A DNA stretch of 42,737 bases. Origin: Candidatus Aminicenantes bacterium JdFR-80. Its GTDB lineage: Bacteria > Acidobacteriota > Aminicenantia > Aminicenantales > Aminicenantaceae. Position numbers and translations under genes: made by a program. The notes under the pieces were generated by a model. The model did no database searches. It was not told the DNA's origin and saw only the letters and a program-made list of their open reading frames with translations. Location: positions 40,774 to 83,510 of the forward strand of contig MTOP01000056.1 in NCBI GenBank assembly GCA_002010725.1, read 5' to 3'. Below, piece by piece: positions 13,581 to 23,690 of the stretch (its first letter is position 1; the number at the start of each line of letters is the position of its first letter).

Positions 13581-14630
13581 TCACGGCGAGGCTTCCAGCC
13601 TGTTTTCCTGAGGGTGCCGTAAACATACCTGTCTTGTCTTTCCTTGTCTCCCGGAAATTTTTTTCTTGCCATCCTTTTTAGTTTTCTTTCTAGTGCCTTT
13701 GGCATATTTACCCCCTTTGTATAAACTTAACCAAAAATCCCAATCTGTGCCGTCATGAAAAAGATATATAAAGCCATTCTTTAAAACACCAAAACCAGAT
13801 TTCCAGAAGGGATAACTGGTTGTTCTGAGATTAATATATTCAATCTTACTAATATCAAATAATCCCCCCAAGTCAATGCAGAGAAACTTCCCGGAAACAT
13901 CATAAGTCATTCCAAAGAAATGCCCATGAGCGTTGATTAAATTCCGGTGATATTTAGAGGCTAATCGAGTGGCCATCCTGGTCGGTATTCGGCTATAGTC
14001 TTTCGCGTGTGTAAGAAGCCAATCTTCTCCAATTTCTAAACTGTCATAATTCGTGAATTTAAATTTATTCTTCATAACCAAGTTGCCAAATATCCGGAGA
14101 AAAAACCGGGCCTGAATTCTGCCATCTGAGAATATTCCGGCTCTCCTCTCATGGTTTCCCTGAATAAGGAAGATAAAATCAAACTGATCCAGCCAATCCA
14201 TAAATGGCTCTGTCCATTCTATTTCTTCTCCCATTTCTGGTCTGTATTCTGAGTAATACTTGCTAATAAAGTGCATATCAAATAAGTCCCCGACGATAAT
14301 TATCTTGTTAACATCTAAAAGGTGTGAAATTATTCCTGCCCTGTTTACCCATTTTTCAGAATAGTAAGGAGCATGGACATCACATATAATCAGATAATCA
14401 TCCATAGGAAGTCGGGGAGGGTGGAAGTATTTCATCTCACTGTCTTTATCTTCTTTTTTTATTATCCTTCTTAGGCCTTTCCTATATACTAACCTCTCTA
14501 CCATGTTTGTTGTCACTTGTGTCTTAAGCTCTTTAGATAAGATTTCGGCTATTTTGGAATAGGTGAATCCGCTCATTATAAGTTCTATAACCCTTTCCAC
14601 CTTCTCTGGGGTCCAATTTACTTTTGTCAT
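13581..14630 (-). CDS. HTH plus calcineurin-like phosphoesterase
   Basis: About 349 residues. An N-terminal homeodomain-like HTH (WTPEKVERVIELIMSGFTYS) is fused to a metallophosphoesterase domain with ICDVHAP (D, H), IIIVGDLFD, IQGNHE, LTHAKD and AHGHFFG, the full two-metal site. The C-terminal 50 residues are basic and Lys-rich. The fused HTH suggests the phosphoesterase works on or near DNA, perhaps in packaging or end processing given the portal and terminase neighbours. ATG 14630 is at a better distance from the GAGGAG than the GTG at 14639. Confidence 0.8.
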   Translation of the reverse strand: MTKVNWTPEKVERVIELIMSGFTYSKIAEILSKELKTQVTTNMVERLVYRKGLRRIIKKEDKDSEMKYFHPPRLPMDDYLIICDVHAPYYSEKWVNRAGIISHLLDVNKIIIVGDLFDMHFISKYYSEYRPEMGEEIEWTEPFMDWLDQFDFIFLIQGNHERRAGIFSDGRIQARFFLRIFGNLVMKNKFKFTNYDSLEIGEDWLLTHAKDYSRIPTRMATRLASKYHRNLINAHGHFFGMTYDVSGKFLCIDLGGLFDISKIEYINLRTTSYPFWKSGFGVLKNGFIYLFHDGTDWDFWLSLYKGGKYAKGTRKKTKKDGKKKISGRQGKTRQVCLRHPQENRLEASP

Positions 14631-14635
14631 TGTTA

Positions 14636-14974
14636 TCACTCCTCATCAGGAATTTTAGAGGCTTGATCTGCTATCTTACATAGTTGTTCTATCCACTTAA
14701 GAAACCTGTAAAAAACCTCAATCTCGGCTGCCTTCTTGGCAAAATTTTCCTCTTTCTTGTTGATCAGATTAAACAGAATCGCCGGATTTCCTTTCTGTCT
14801 AAGAAAGGGCTCTACTACATCTTTCCAGCCCTTTGTCTTTGTCATCTCTCTTACAGCTAGGGCCACCGGTTTAAATCTCTTTAGGTTTATCTTTACCTCT
14901 TCCCGTCTTATGAACTCGTTGTAACCTTCAGTAAAAATATCTTCTTCTTTGCTTGTTATATGACCTCTGAACAT
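14636..14974 (-). CDS. Hypothetical protein downstream of portal
   Basis: A 112-residue, mostly helical, charged protein. No domain recognised. It lies between portal and phosphoesterase with only 3 bases after portal, so a virion-assembly role is possible. Confidence 0.65.
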   Translation of the reverse strand: MFRGHITSKEEDIFTEGYNEFIRREEVKINLKRFKPVALAVREMTKTKGWKDVVEPFLRQKGNPAILFNLINKKEENFAKKAAEIEVFYRFLKWIEQLCKIADQASKIPDEE

Positions 14975-14977
14975 GGC

Positions 14978-16717
14978 TTACTCTCCTAACTTTTCAAAGA
15001 ATTCCTGGGGAACGGGTATTCCCATCCCCTCAGCTACTGCCCTGGATTGAGGGCCCTCTAAAGCCTCTTTTGCTCCAGCCCTTGTGGCTTCCTGGGCAGG
15101 AGGAGAGAGCTGTTGGACTATTTCCTCGGGATTCTTATTCCCTAGCTTCAGCCAAAGTTGTTTTATTAAGGCCACCCGGTTAACTTCGGGAAACCGAATC
15201 AGCCTATCAAAGGCCTGGATAAAGATATTAGTGTCTATTTCTTTAACCTGTGACAGACTCTCTGTGATGGGGACCACACCGATGCCACGCTTTAACTGTT
15301 CCGTGTCGAGATCAAAGAATTGGTCAGCATGATTTGGCTCTCCGACAATTTCTTTGTAGGTCTCTCTATCAATTGTCTCTCTTATATAAACCAGTGCTCT
15401 CTTGGCAAGGGGGGTTAGGATATAAAAGTCCAGCTTCTTTAAGTAAAACTCGGGTCTTCCCTGGCTGGCCTGTTGGAGCCGGATAATTCCAGTAGCCGTC
15501 TCTCTCCTTCTCGGTGTTGCACCTCTTGTGTAGTCCCAGAAACTAGAAACATTCTGGAAGTCATAATAAAGCGATTGCTCTTCTTTATAGGATGAAGATG
15601 TAACATCTGCTATCGGTAGTTCTTCAATAGCATCTCTATTTGTGGTCACAATTACATTTCCGGGAGCCGAGAATAAGGTCGCTAGATCCACCTCTCCAGC
15701 GGTCATGTCATAGATAAATAGTTTGTTCAAAACAAGCGACACGTTTTCCCTTCTTTGCGATCTCAGAAGATTTAACTCCTTTTGGATAGGCTTCAGCGAC
15801 TCTACCAGCCCTATTCCGAAAAACTCACCAGGAGCACCGCCGGTTCTGGCGTCTAAAACCGGAAGGGGAAATGGATAAGGCTTGATTGCATATCTCGTTG
15901 TATTTCTAATAATAAACTGCTTGTTGGCAATGGTTACAACATCACCATCCTCAAAGCAATCCAGAATCTCAATCTTGTTCTTCTCGTGGGGGGTATCTAT
16001 GGAAATTCCAATCTCTGAAAGGAGCTTCTTAACCGGGTCCTCATCTGTCCCATATCCGCCGGTTCCAATTCTTTCTACCCCTTCATATATGCCTTTTTCC
16101 TGGGCCTCAAGTAGCTCTTCTATTGTTGAATACCCCCTTCTGATTATCCAGTTGGCTCTTGACAGTCTCTTTCTGCCGGGTTCTGGAAACATGGAAAATG
16201 TATGAGGGGACTCTAGATAAATATAATCAAAGGCATCACTTTTCGTTGTCTCTCCAGTGGATAGAATCCTTTGGATTTCCTTTGTAACGGGGAAATTGAT
16301 TAGATACGCAACATTATAAAGATTTATGTTTCTCAAGAGGTCCTCTATTTCTAAAATAAATTCAGTTCTTTCGTCTTTCATGACCCAGTTAAGGATGATT
16401 TCCAGCTCTGAACACAATTCCTTTGAAATCGAGCTCAGCCTAGGGTGGATTGAATATATCGATGGTTGGGAGAAGATTGATAGCATGATGTAGGCTATAT
16501 AGTCTTCCATGTAGGCAAATGTATAGGGCACAAATATACTGTGCTTATAGACCTTCTCTTCTCCCTTCATATAGCTCTTGTAGAGGTAATAATTCTCCTT
16601 TCCCTTGTCCATATACTGCCTATAGGCATCCTCAGAGTGCTTAAACCTTGTTAGCCATTTCTTTAACAAATCAAGTTCTTCCTGGGTTCTTGTTACGGCT
16701 CTTTCTTCGAGATACAT
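14978..16717 (-). CDS. Portal protein
   Basis: About 579 residues. It forms the dodecameric portal at the head vertex through which DNA passes. The helical N-terminal clip (KWLTRFKHSEDAYRQYMDKG) and the core FGIGLVESLKPIQKELNLLR with SQRRENVSLVLNKLF are typical of podovirus-type portals. It directly follows the large terminase. ATG 16717 is preferred to GTG 16723 because GGGGG is seven bases before it. Confidence 0.85.
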   Translation of the reverse strand: MYLEERAVTRTQEELDLLKKWLTRFKHSEDAYRQYMDKGKENYYLYKSYMKGEEKVYKHSIFVPYTFAYMEDYIAYIMLSIFSQPSIYSIHPRLSSISKELCSELEIILNWVMKDERTEFILEIEDLLRNINLYNVAYLINFPVTKEIQRILSTGETTKSDAFDYIYLESPHTFSMFPEPGRKRLSRANWIIRRGYSTIEELLEAQEKGIYEGVERIGTGGYGTDEDPVKKLLSEIGISIDTPHEKNKIEILDCFEDGDVVTIANKQFIIRNTTRYAIKPYPFPLPVLDARTGGAPGEFFGIGLVESLKPIQKELNLLRSQRRENVSLVLNKLFIYDMTAGEVDLATLFSAPGNVIVTTNRDAIEELPIADVTSSSYKEEQSLYYDFQNVSSFWDYTRGATPRRRETATGIIRLQQASQGRPEFYLKKLDFYILTPLAKRALVYIRETIDRETYKEIVGEPNHADQFFDLDTEQLKRGIGVVPITESLSQVKEIDTNIFIQAFDRLIRFPEVNRVALIKQLWLKLGNKNPEEIVQQLSPPAQEATRAGAKEALEGPQSRAVAEGMGIPVPQEFFEKLGE

Positions 16718-16729
16718 AGCCACACCCCC

Positions 16730-18097
16730 TTATAGGAATTGTCCTGTTGCCCAGCGTCTTTCTAACTGGGCCCTATATGCTTTTATGTCCTCTAACTCAA
16801 CGTGCTTCACGTTGGCGTTTATTATGTATTTAGCACAGTCAATAAAATCATCATTTACCTTCTTCGGTCTGTCTTTTCTTCCTTTTTCTTCTCTTGCCCT
16901 CAGACTAGCCCAGCTATCCCAGGTATAAGTCTTTAGCTGGAAAATGAATTCCGGACACGATTGGAAGATATGAACCATGGGTTCTGGAACCTCAGCAAGC
17001 ATATCGCTGAAACGATGGAAGAAGGTATTAAAGTCTCTATTAGCCGTTTTAAAGAACAATCCTTGTCTTCTATAAAGCTCATGAATAGACTTGATTCCTA
17101 GTGTCTTTTGCTCTACCTTGGCATGAGTTGGGTCAATAAATCTGGCTTTAACCTTTTCTTTTGCCTGTCCTTCAATCCTGATAATTTCCATTGCTGATTC
17201 CGGCACGGTCATCGGTCTTCCGTCATCCATTTCAAACTTAACCTCTCTATAAAACCAGTGATGACCTCGCGGATCTATTGCACACCACAATCCATAAATC
17301 GGCTTCTGGGGATGAGGGTCAATAGCCATAACCCTTGTCCAGGTATTGGGAATTTCAAAGGGCTGAACAACGTGTTGCCTATGGGAAAACAACGGGAAAA
17401 CCAGCCCATATTCCCTAGTGTATTTCCCAAAGTAAAGCCTGTGGGCATCAGCTTCTCTTCCTTTCCTCTTTAATTCCTCAATGTCTTTTTTAAGCTTCTC
17501 GTGGCTTATATAAGGGTTATCAAACGAGGAAAAGTTAAAGGCTCTCGGCTCTTCCGTGTTTCCTGTTGTGGCAAAAATCTCGTCATACATATCAAGAAAT
17601 TCAAGCGTGATGTTGTGAATCTTTGGATCCGGAACGGTCCCAATAAATAATGCATCCCCGTTGTGGTCAGCTAACATTGGCTTAACTGTATCAAACCAGA
17701 CAGAGTAGGGGATGGTGGGAAACTCATCGAAAACCACAAAGTGAAGCCCAGCACCGAGCAAGAAGATCTCTTCCTGTGTTCCAAGAAACTCTATGAGGCT
17801 GTCGTTGTAAAGCTCAATATAGTGTTTATCTTCTCTCTTTTTTCTCATGAGCTCAGCCGGTAAATATTTCAGCATCACTCGCCAGGCAATTCTGTAGGCC
17901 TGGTCCTTGGTTGGGGCTAAATACCAAATTCTGGCGTGGGGTGTTTCTATTGCCCTCTTAATAATCTCGTTGACTGCTAAAACCGTCTTTCCGAACCGCC
18001 GTCCAGCTATAACCATAACAACTACACCTCGATAGGGCGGACTAAGAGCTTTGTGAACCATCAACTGCTTCTCGTGAGGAACGTATTTAAGCCTCAT
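16730..18097 (-). CDS. terL: Terminase large subunit
   Basis: A 455-residue packaging ATPase and nuclease. Walker A is GRRFGKT at 32-38, Walker B HFVVFDE at 119-125, and the C-terminal RNase-H-like nuclease domain starts at VMAIDPHP (D260), with further acidic residues in FIDPTHA and DDFIDCAKYI. Length is normal. It abuts the putative small subunit with no gap. It cuts and pumps DNA into the prohead through the portal encoded next. Confidence 0.93.
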   Translation of the reverse strand: MRLKYVPHEKQLMVHKALSPPYRGVVVMVIAGRRFGKTVLAVNEIIKRAIETPHARIWYLAPTKDQAYRIAWRVMLKYLPAELMRKKREDKHYIELYNDSLIEFLGTQEEIFLLGAGLHFVVFDEFPTIPYSVWFDTVKPMLADHNGDALFIGTVPDPKIHNITLEFLDMYDEIFATTGNTEEPRAFNFSSFDNPYISHEKLKKDIEELKRKGREADAHRLYFGKYTREYGLVFPLFSHRQHVVQPFEIPNTWTRVMAIDPHPQKPIYGLWCAIDPRGHHWFYREVKFEMDDGRPMTVPESAMEIIRIEGQAKEKVKARFIDPTHAKVEQKTLGIKSIHELYRRQGLFFKTANRDFNTFFHRFSDMLAEVPEPMVHIFQSCPEFIFQLKTYTWDSWASLRAREEKGRKDRPKKVNDDFIDCAKYIINANVKHVELEDIKAYRAQLERRWATGQFL

Positions 18098-18469
18098 TTA
18101 TTCTCCCTCTGTGTCTTGCTTCTCCTTTTTAGGTTTCGGTATATCTGCCACGGGCATTGGTTTTCCCCATTCAACTACTCCAGATGAATTCCCTATACTG
18201 TCTTCAATTGACTTGACCACTCTCATAAACTTTTCGTCTCCCATTAGTCCGACAACAAATTTTGCAGCCTCAAACTGGGACTTGCTTTTTTTGTCCCTCA
18301 AAAACTTATTCAGCAAAAGAGAGACAGCACAATACATGGTCTCGTAAACTTTTCTCGGAAGCCTTTGCTTTAAATCCTCATCAGAAAGGTCCACAATCTC
18401 ATTGAAGGGACTTTTGGGCCTTCCCGGGCTTCTCCTCTTCATGTTTTGAAGGTGTTTAGCTCCAGCCAT
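18098..18469 (-). CDS. Probable terminase small subunit
   Basis: A 123-residue protein with a basic N-terminus (KRRSPGRPK) and helical centre (YETMYCAVSLLLNKFLRDKK), placed immediately before terL. Size and position are those of TerS, which recognises phage DNA for packaging. No HTH can be pointed out with confidence, so the call rests on context. Confidence 0.55.
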   Translation of the reverse strand: MAGAKHLQNMKRRSPGRPKSPFNEIVDLSDEDLKQRLPRKVYETMYCAVSLLLNKFLRDKKSKSQFEAAKFVVGLMGDEKFMRVVKSIEDSIGNSSGVVEWGKPMPVADIPKPKKEKQDTEGE

Positions 18470-21400
18470 TATTCACCTTCCTTCTTTAATTCGTTAACCC
18501 ATTCAAGAAGGGTCTCTACTAATTCTTGATAATGCCTATTAGCCCGCTCAAGCTTTTCCCAGTCCTCTGAGCTTAGGGTGGCTAAAAATACAGCCTTCTC
18601 TCTTTTGTTTAACCTTGATAGGGGGGCTAGGTTCTTAATTGATTGAGTAATCCCTTTCTTGATAGAGTCTCTAACCTCTTTTTCTGTCTTTAGCAGTGAG
18701 GAATTAATTACTTCCTCGATATATTGAGACAGCAGGATCTTAAATGATTCTTTATCACCAAATCTCAAGGACTGGGCCATGTGGTAGAGAATTGGGGTCT
18801 TATTAGTTATAATGCCACCCGTGTAATCTTTCCCTAGCTTCTTAAGGAACATAGTCTCCTTGTCAAAAATATCGTAGTAAGCAGAGGCATCACCATCAGC
18901 AACATAAAACAAGTAATTAAGGATTGTCTCACCAATTGGCTTATCAGGAACATCTTTTTTCAGGGCTCTGTAAAGCTCTTCTAAGCCGACCGATCTAGCC
19001 AAATAGAGGGTCTTATCTTTTATTAACCTGGGTTCATCGAATTCAGGGAAAATAGACATTCCTGTAGCAAGCTCAAGTGGAATCTTCATCGCAGGATGAA
19101 GGAGCTGGTAAGCCTTGTCAATTGGTGCTTCAGCCATTTCTTTTAAAATCTCTTTTAGAGACATCTCCCCCGTCTTATACCTGTGGATAAAAATCGGGAG
19201 AGAATCTAAAGCAAACCAAGACATCAAATCGTCAAGAGAACCCAAACGGTTGAAGTAAATAACTTTTCCCTCGGGGATATTAAAAGCCTTTCTTAGCTCT
19301 TTTTGGATAAACGGAGGAAGAAACAGGTGGGTTCTTGCCCTCTGCTCTTCGCTTAAAGATTGTTCTGCTTCACCATAGAAAATATTATTCAGAACATTAT
19401 AAATTGCATACAAGAGATATCCCTTTAATGCTATTCTTCCTAATAGATATGTATAATAAGGTGCTTTAAACATCGCCGTGCCAGCTATTGTTCTGGCTAA
19501 GGCCGGGATAATTTTAGCCTCAGCTATGGCATTTCTATACAGCCTGTAATATCTTCTAGTGTTGACTTCCTGCCAGCTCCAGAAGGGAAATATTGAACCT
19601 CTTAATGCCTCTCCTATAGTTGATAACTCCTCATAATTACCCAGAAGCTCATTTGCTAATCTGTAGGCCTTTTCTTCAATTGAGGGGAGGGCGTCAATTT
19701 CTCCCTTAATTGAAGCGTAGTAACTCTTCGGCTTTCCACCATTCCTGATTATTTCGTCCTTAATGCTTAAGTAATTGGCATATCTAAGAAGTGCTTCTCT
19801 AACCTCAGAAACCGCTCCCATCTTCTTAAAGTAACCACCAACTATTTTCTTGAAAGCACTTTCATTCTTAGCAATTGAGCCTTGGGTTATTTGCTCATAT
19901 AGCCTTCCTAAATCCCCTAGCTCCTGGATATGGAATGAACTCCTAACACCACCCAGTCTAAAGAATTCCCTCAGCTCGGGTGACATTCCTGTTTTTCTAA
20001 CAAATGCTTCGTATAAGTCCTTTATTGACTTCGGTAAATACTTAAAAGCCCGGGGGTTTCCGATAAATACAGCCTGGGCGTCACCTGTAAAGTTTCTTAT
20101 GTTGTATTTTGTTACATATCTCGGGCTAAGCAAAAACCATCGCTTCACATTGGTGTGGAACTTTCTCCAGACTTCTTTAATTAGGGTATCATCGCTTCTC
20201 TTAAAGAACTGGTTTAATGCTCTCTCTGTCCCTTCCCGGATTAGGAAATACGGCTTATCCTGTCCTATAATGAGTGCATCCCTTGCTTTGTCTATGATTC
20301 TCTCAACGGTCTCTTCCTTCCCAACTAAAGTAGGATCCCTTAAGACCTGCTCTACAATTCTATCTGTTATAACCTTTCCGCTATACAGATACTTTCCGGG
20401 GTCAAACTGATACAGCTTAAAGTCTTTGGGAATTAAAAAGTGCCAATTCTTAACCCCCATCTCTTTAGCTTTTTGCTTTATGTTCGCTAACAGGTCATCG
20501 TATTCGTGAGCAATGCGGTTAAGCTCTCGAAGGACCTTCAGGTCCATTAATAACCTGGTTAATACATCATGCTCGGCCACCGCATATTCTGTAATATAGG
20601 CATGATGTTTTGGCTCTAATCCCAGCTTCTGAAGATCTTCTAGCTCTCCCTTGGTATAACCACCCTTTCTCTGTCTCATATAACTCCGGCCTCTAGGGAC
20701 TTTAAGCCTTCCCGTCCCTTTTCCTTTTATGTTCTCCTCAATTACATAATCAATAACCAGGTGTCTGAAATAATCAGGACGATTGAATATATGAGAAAAA
20801 TCGGCTCCCAAGCTTCTTCCCAGGTTAATAAAATCTCGTTGAATAGCCCTATAAAGCTCAGCCCTTCTCCTGACTGCCTCTAAAACCTTTTTCTGGGATT
20901 TGATTTTATTAAAGAATTCTTTATATTCTCTCTCTACCTCTTCTCTGGTAAACCCATAATCTAAAAGCTTTAAATCTTTGTTGATTCTTGCTGTTTGATA
21001 AAGGTCTGCGAGCCACACATATTTCCTGAAATTACTGATTTCAGCATCACTAAGACCAGCGATAATTCCATTTATTGCCTCATAAGCCTCTTGTGGAACC
21101 ACGCCTCGATAAGCCTTTATTTGTCTAAAGGCCTCCTTTGGGACAATGTATTCTGCTTTATTTGGCATGGTGGGGTAGGCCCTGAAGCCACTAAAGATCT
21201 TGCTTACTGCCTTCTTCATCTGAGTTAAAATGCCCTCGTGAGGGACTTTTCTATAAGTCTGGAAAACTTTTTCAAACCTATCAGAAAGCTTTATCTCTCC
21301 TGTTTTCTCTTCTCCCTTTAATGCTCGTTTTAGTTTCTGAATGCCTAATCCAATTATCGGCTCTTTAGGTTCTGTCTCTTCGTAATATCTATTAGCTAAA

Positions 21401-23688
21401 CTCTTTATAATATCCTCGGTAGAAACACGCTCCACTAGCTTCTCGGCTGTCTCTATTAATTCCTTGGAAACCTTTCCAGGCTGTCCCACCCCTAATATTG
21501 CATCTGGGTATTTCTCTTTTAGTAACTGGATAGCTCTCTCCCCTTCGCCTGGCCGGACAAGACCAACGGTTAGACCTTCCATCATAACCGGCTCAGCCTC
21601 TTCTAGCTCTTTGAGCATTTCCTCGACAGTCTTTTCTCTTGTGGGTTTTTCTTCCCGGGCTATCTCAATTCCGTGTCTTTCAAGAAAGTCTTCCAGCGTT
21701 TCTCTCTCCCCGGCAAACTCTTTCTCTGCTAATCTTTTTATCGTTTCTAGCTCTTCCTTGAATTCTGGCGATACCTCGGTTTTAACCGGGGGCTTCTCTT
21801 CCTCGCTCAGTAACTTACTGAATTTTTCTTTTCTTCTTTTTATGTTCTCTAAGGCCACATCTAAGGGCTGGAGATCCGTCTCTTCAGTTTTTCTAAAACC
21901 AGCCTCTTCAGCTCTCTTCTGTAGCTTTTCAATAATTTTTTCTCTATTAAGTAACCGCCCAGTTGAGACTTTTTTAGCAATGTTTAAAATAACCTTGTCA
22001 TTAAAATCCAAGTAATAACCACTGGCCTTATCAAATGCTTCTCCAAGTTCATCTTCTAAAAGTGTTATTTCTTCATCTCGGGCTCTTTCTCTTTCCATTC
22101 TTCTTAACTCGTGAGGGGTATAACTATCCGGGGGTAATCCTCGCCTGAATCTTGATGCTCTCTTTGCTAAAAATTCAAAAACATCTGAAGAATAACCGCT
22201 GTCGGGAATTTTTGTAACAATATCTCCCAGCATCGAAATAAATGTCTGGTTTCTTTCTCTAACGCCAGTTGCTAACTCCGAGGCTAGCTCATCCATAGTG
22301 ACACCAATATAGGGGTTCTTCTTGGCCTCTTCTGGACGAACCAGCATATCTTCGGGAAATATCTTTTTGAGTTCTTTATACGAATAAATAGAATTTGGCC
22401 TAATTCTTCCGTATTGAAACTTGATAAAGCTCATTAACGGATCGCTAGAGCTATACTCCTGCCACGTTCTATGTCTTTTTTTGTATTCGTGTTTTTCTCC
22501 TAGTTCTTTCCATTGCTCCATTAAGTCAGGAAGTTTATTTATATCTTCTGCCTGTCTAAGCCACTCATAAGGAACCCTAATGTTCTCTGGGGTAACCAAA
22601 TAGTGCTTTAAGGCTCTCCAGTGCTTCAGTTCTTTAAGTGCAGCTCCTGCCTTTCTGAGTTCTGCCACCTCATTATCTAACTGTCTGAAGATCTCTCTTA
22701 ACGGTTTATTCCGGATATAATCTGGAAGTTTATGAGAAGAGAAGACAGTTAAAAGAAGCTCGTCAAAAAAGGCCTGCGAAGTCTCAGGTGTTATCTTTCC
22801 TCTCGCTATGTCATTAGCAATCTTGCGAATTGTCTGTGGATCATACTGATTGAGTAAATTAAGCAATGCCCGGGATGAAAACTGCCTTATAAACTTGGAG
22901 AGTAATGGTGTTTTATTAAAATCAATAAACTTATTTCCACCTAGAACTGCACCAAACAAAAATGCGTGTAAAGCACGTTGGGGAGCGTGTTCGATCCCTT
23001 CTTTTGAAAGGTCAGAAAATAAGGAAGCAAATCCCAGTGGAACACTTTCCCTGAGCATCTGTGCAAAAACTGGCATTCCAGCCTTCTCAAGGGCCCTTAC
23101 TCCACCTTTTACTGCCATACTCCCCAAGCTACCGCCATACATCATCGGTGTCCCAAAGAAACCGGTAAACCGCCCTATTACATTTCCTAATGCTTCAATG
23201 GGTGTCCTGGGCTCGTATTTATAGGGCTTCTTGGTCATCCCCAGGGTCATTTCATCTGCCAAACCTTCAAGAAACCCTGTGCTAAACTCAGAAAGCTTCT
23301 CTCCGGCTTCTTTAATCTTCTTGGGTGAAATATAATCCTTTAGTCCTAATTGGGTGACTAAGAAGTCTATCCCGGGGGAAAATAAGTCAAGTGTTGGTGG
23401 TGCTTTATCTATGTGTGGAGGTTGCGTTTTCTGGGGCTCTTCTGGGGGCTCTACATAAATTTTAGATGCTGTTTCTTCTAAAACCGGCATCTTTATTTCG
23501 GCTTCCTTATGTGCTTCCTCTGGGGGTCTTAGCCTAATCTCTGGTGGAACAAAAACTCTCTCTATTGATTCTGGACTCGGTTGCACCTGGAGAAGCCGGC
23601 CTTTTAATTTATCAAAAATAGCAGGCTCGGGCTCTGTCTGTGGTTGTGTATTTAATAACGATTCTTTTAGTCTCTCGAATATACTCAT
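18469..23688 (-). CDS. Very large virion (ejection-type) protein
   Basis: A 1739-residue protein. The first 110 residues are Pro/Glu-rich. A Gly-rich hydrophobic section lies at about 180-260 and a long Glu/Lys-rich coiled-coil region at about 620-790. Near 1180 is RWFLLSPRYVTKYNIRN and near 1365 GSIFPFWSWQEVNTRRYYR, both seen in large polyvalent/internal virion proteins of podoviruses. It is probably packaged in the head or neck and injected with the DNA. It lies between two other ejection-type proteins and the terminase, with 1-base overlap to terS. Confidence 0.7.
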   Translation of the reverse strand: MSIFERLKESLLNTQPQTEPEPAIFDKLKGRLLQVQPSPESIERVFVPPEIRLRPPEEAHKEAEIKMPVLEETASKIYVEPPEEPQKTQPPHIDKAPPTLDLFSPGIDFLVTQLGLKDYISPKKIKEAGEKLSEFSTGFLEGLADEMTLGMTKKPYKYEPRTPIEALGNVIGRFTGFFGTPMMYGGSLGSMAVKGGVRALEKAGMPVFAQMLRESVPLGFASLFSDLSKEGIEHAPQRALHAFLFGAVLGGNKFIDFNKTPLLSKFIRQFSSRALLNLLNQYDPQTIRKIANDIARGKITPETSQAFFDELLLTVFSSHKLPDYIRNKPLREIFRQLDNEVAELRKAGAALKELKHWRALKHYLVTPENIRVPYEWLRQAEDINKLPDLMEQWKELGEKHEYKKRHRTWQEYSSSDPLMSFIKFQYGRIRPNSIYSYKELKKIFPEDMLVRPEEAKKNPYIGVTMDELASELATGVRERNQTFISMLGDIVTKIPDSGYSSDVFEFLAKRASRFRRGLPPDSYTPHELRRMERERARDEEITLLEDELGEAFDKASGYYLDFNDKVILNIAKKVSTGRLLNREKIIEKLQKRAEEAGFRKTEETDLQPLDVALENIKRRKEKFSKLLSEEEKPPVKTEVSPEFKEELETIKRLAEKEFAGERETLEDFLERHGIEIAREEKPTREKTVEEMLKELEEAEPVMMEGLTVGLVRPGEGERAIQLLKEKYPDAILGVGQPGKVSKELIETAEKLVERVSTEDIIKSLANRYYEETEPKEPIIGLGIQKLKRALKGEEKTGEIKLSDRFEKVFQTYRKVPHEGILTQMKKAVSKIFSGFRAYPTMPNKAEYIVPKEAFRQIKAYRGVVPQEAYEAINGIIAGLSDAEISNFRKYVWLADLYQTARINKDLKLLDYGFTREEVEREYKEFFNKIKSQKKVLEAVRRRAELYRAIQRDFINLGRSLGADFSHIFNRPDYFRHLVIDYVIEENIKGKGTGRLKVPRGRSYMRQRKGGYTKGELEDLQKLGLEPKHHAYITEYAVAEHDVLTRLLMDLKVLRELNRIAHEYDDLLANIKQKAKEMGVKNWHFLIPKDFKLYQFDPGKYLYSGKVITDRIVEQVLRDPTLVGKEETVERIIDKARDALIIGQDKPYFLIREGTERALNQFFKRSDDTLIKEVWRKFHTNVKRWFLLSPRYVTKYNIRNFTGDAQAVFIGNPRAFKYLPKSIKDLYEAFVRKTGMSPELREFFRLGGVRSSFHIQELGDLGRLYEQITQGSIAKNESAFKKIVGGYFKKMGAVSEVREALLRYANYLSIKDEIIRNGGKPKSYYASIKGEIDALPSIEEKAYRLANELLGNYEELSTIGEALRGSIFPFWSWQEVNTRRYYRLYRNAIAEAKIIPALARTIAGTAMFKAPYYTYLLGRIALKGYLLYAIYNVLNNIFYGEAEQSLSEEQRARTHLFLPPFIQKELRKAFNIPEGKVIYFNRLGSLDDLMSWFALDSLPIFIHRYKTGEMSLKEILKEMAEAPIDKAYQLLHPAMKIPLELATGMSIFPEFDEPRLIKDKTLYLARSVGLEELYRALKKDVPDKPIGETILNYLFYVADGDASAYYDIFDKETMFLKKLGKDYTGGIITNKTPILYHMAQSLRFGDKESFKILLSQYIEEVINSSLLKTEKEVRDSIKKGITQSIKNLAPLSRLNKREKAVFLATLSSEDWEKLERANRHYQELVETLLEWVNELKKEGE

Positions 23689-23690
23689 TT

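Noticed and set aside
19850-23224. Long plus-strand frames (up to 186 codons) opposite the 1739-residue gene
   Set aside because: Antisense shadows of a continuous coding frame, Ser/Phe/Leu-rich as expected for the reverse of Lys/Glu-rich genes, with no start signals.
18469-23688. Tape-measure protein of a long-tailed phage
   Set aside because: No tail tube, sheath or tail-assembly chaperone genes; the sequence marks and neighbours (adaptor, pilot-type proteins) fit ejection proteins of a short-tailed phage.
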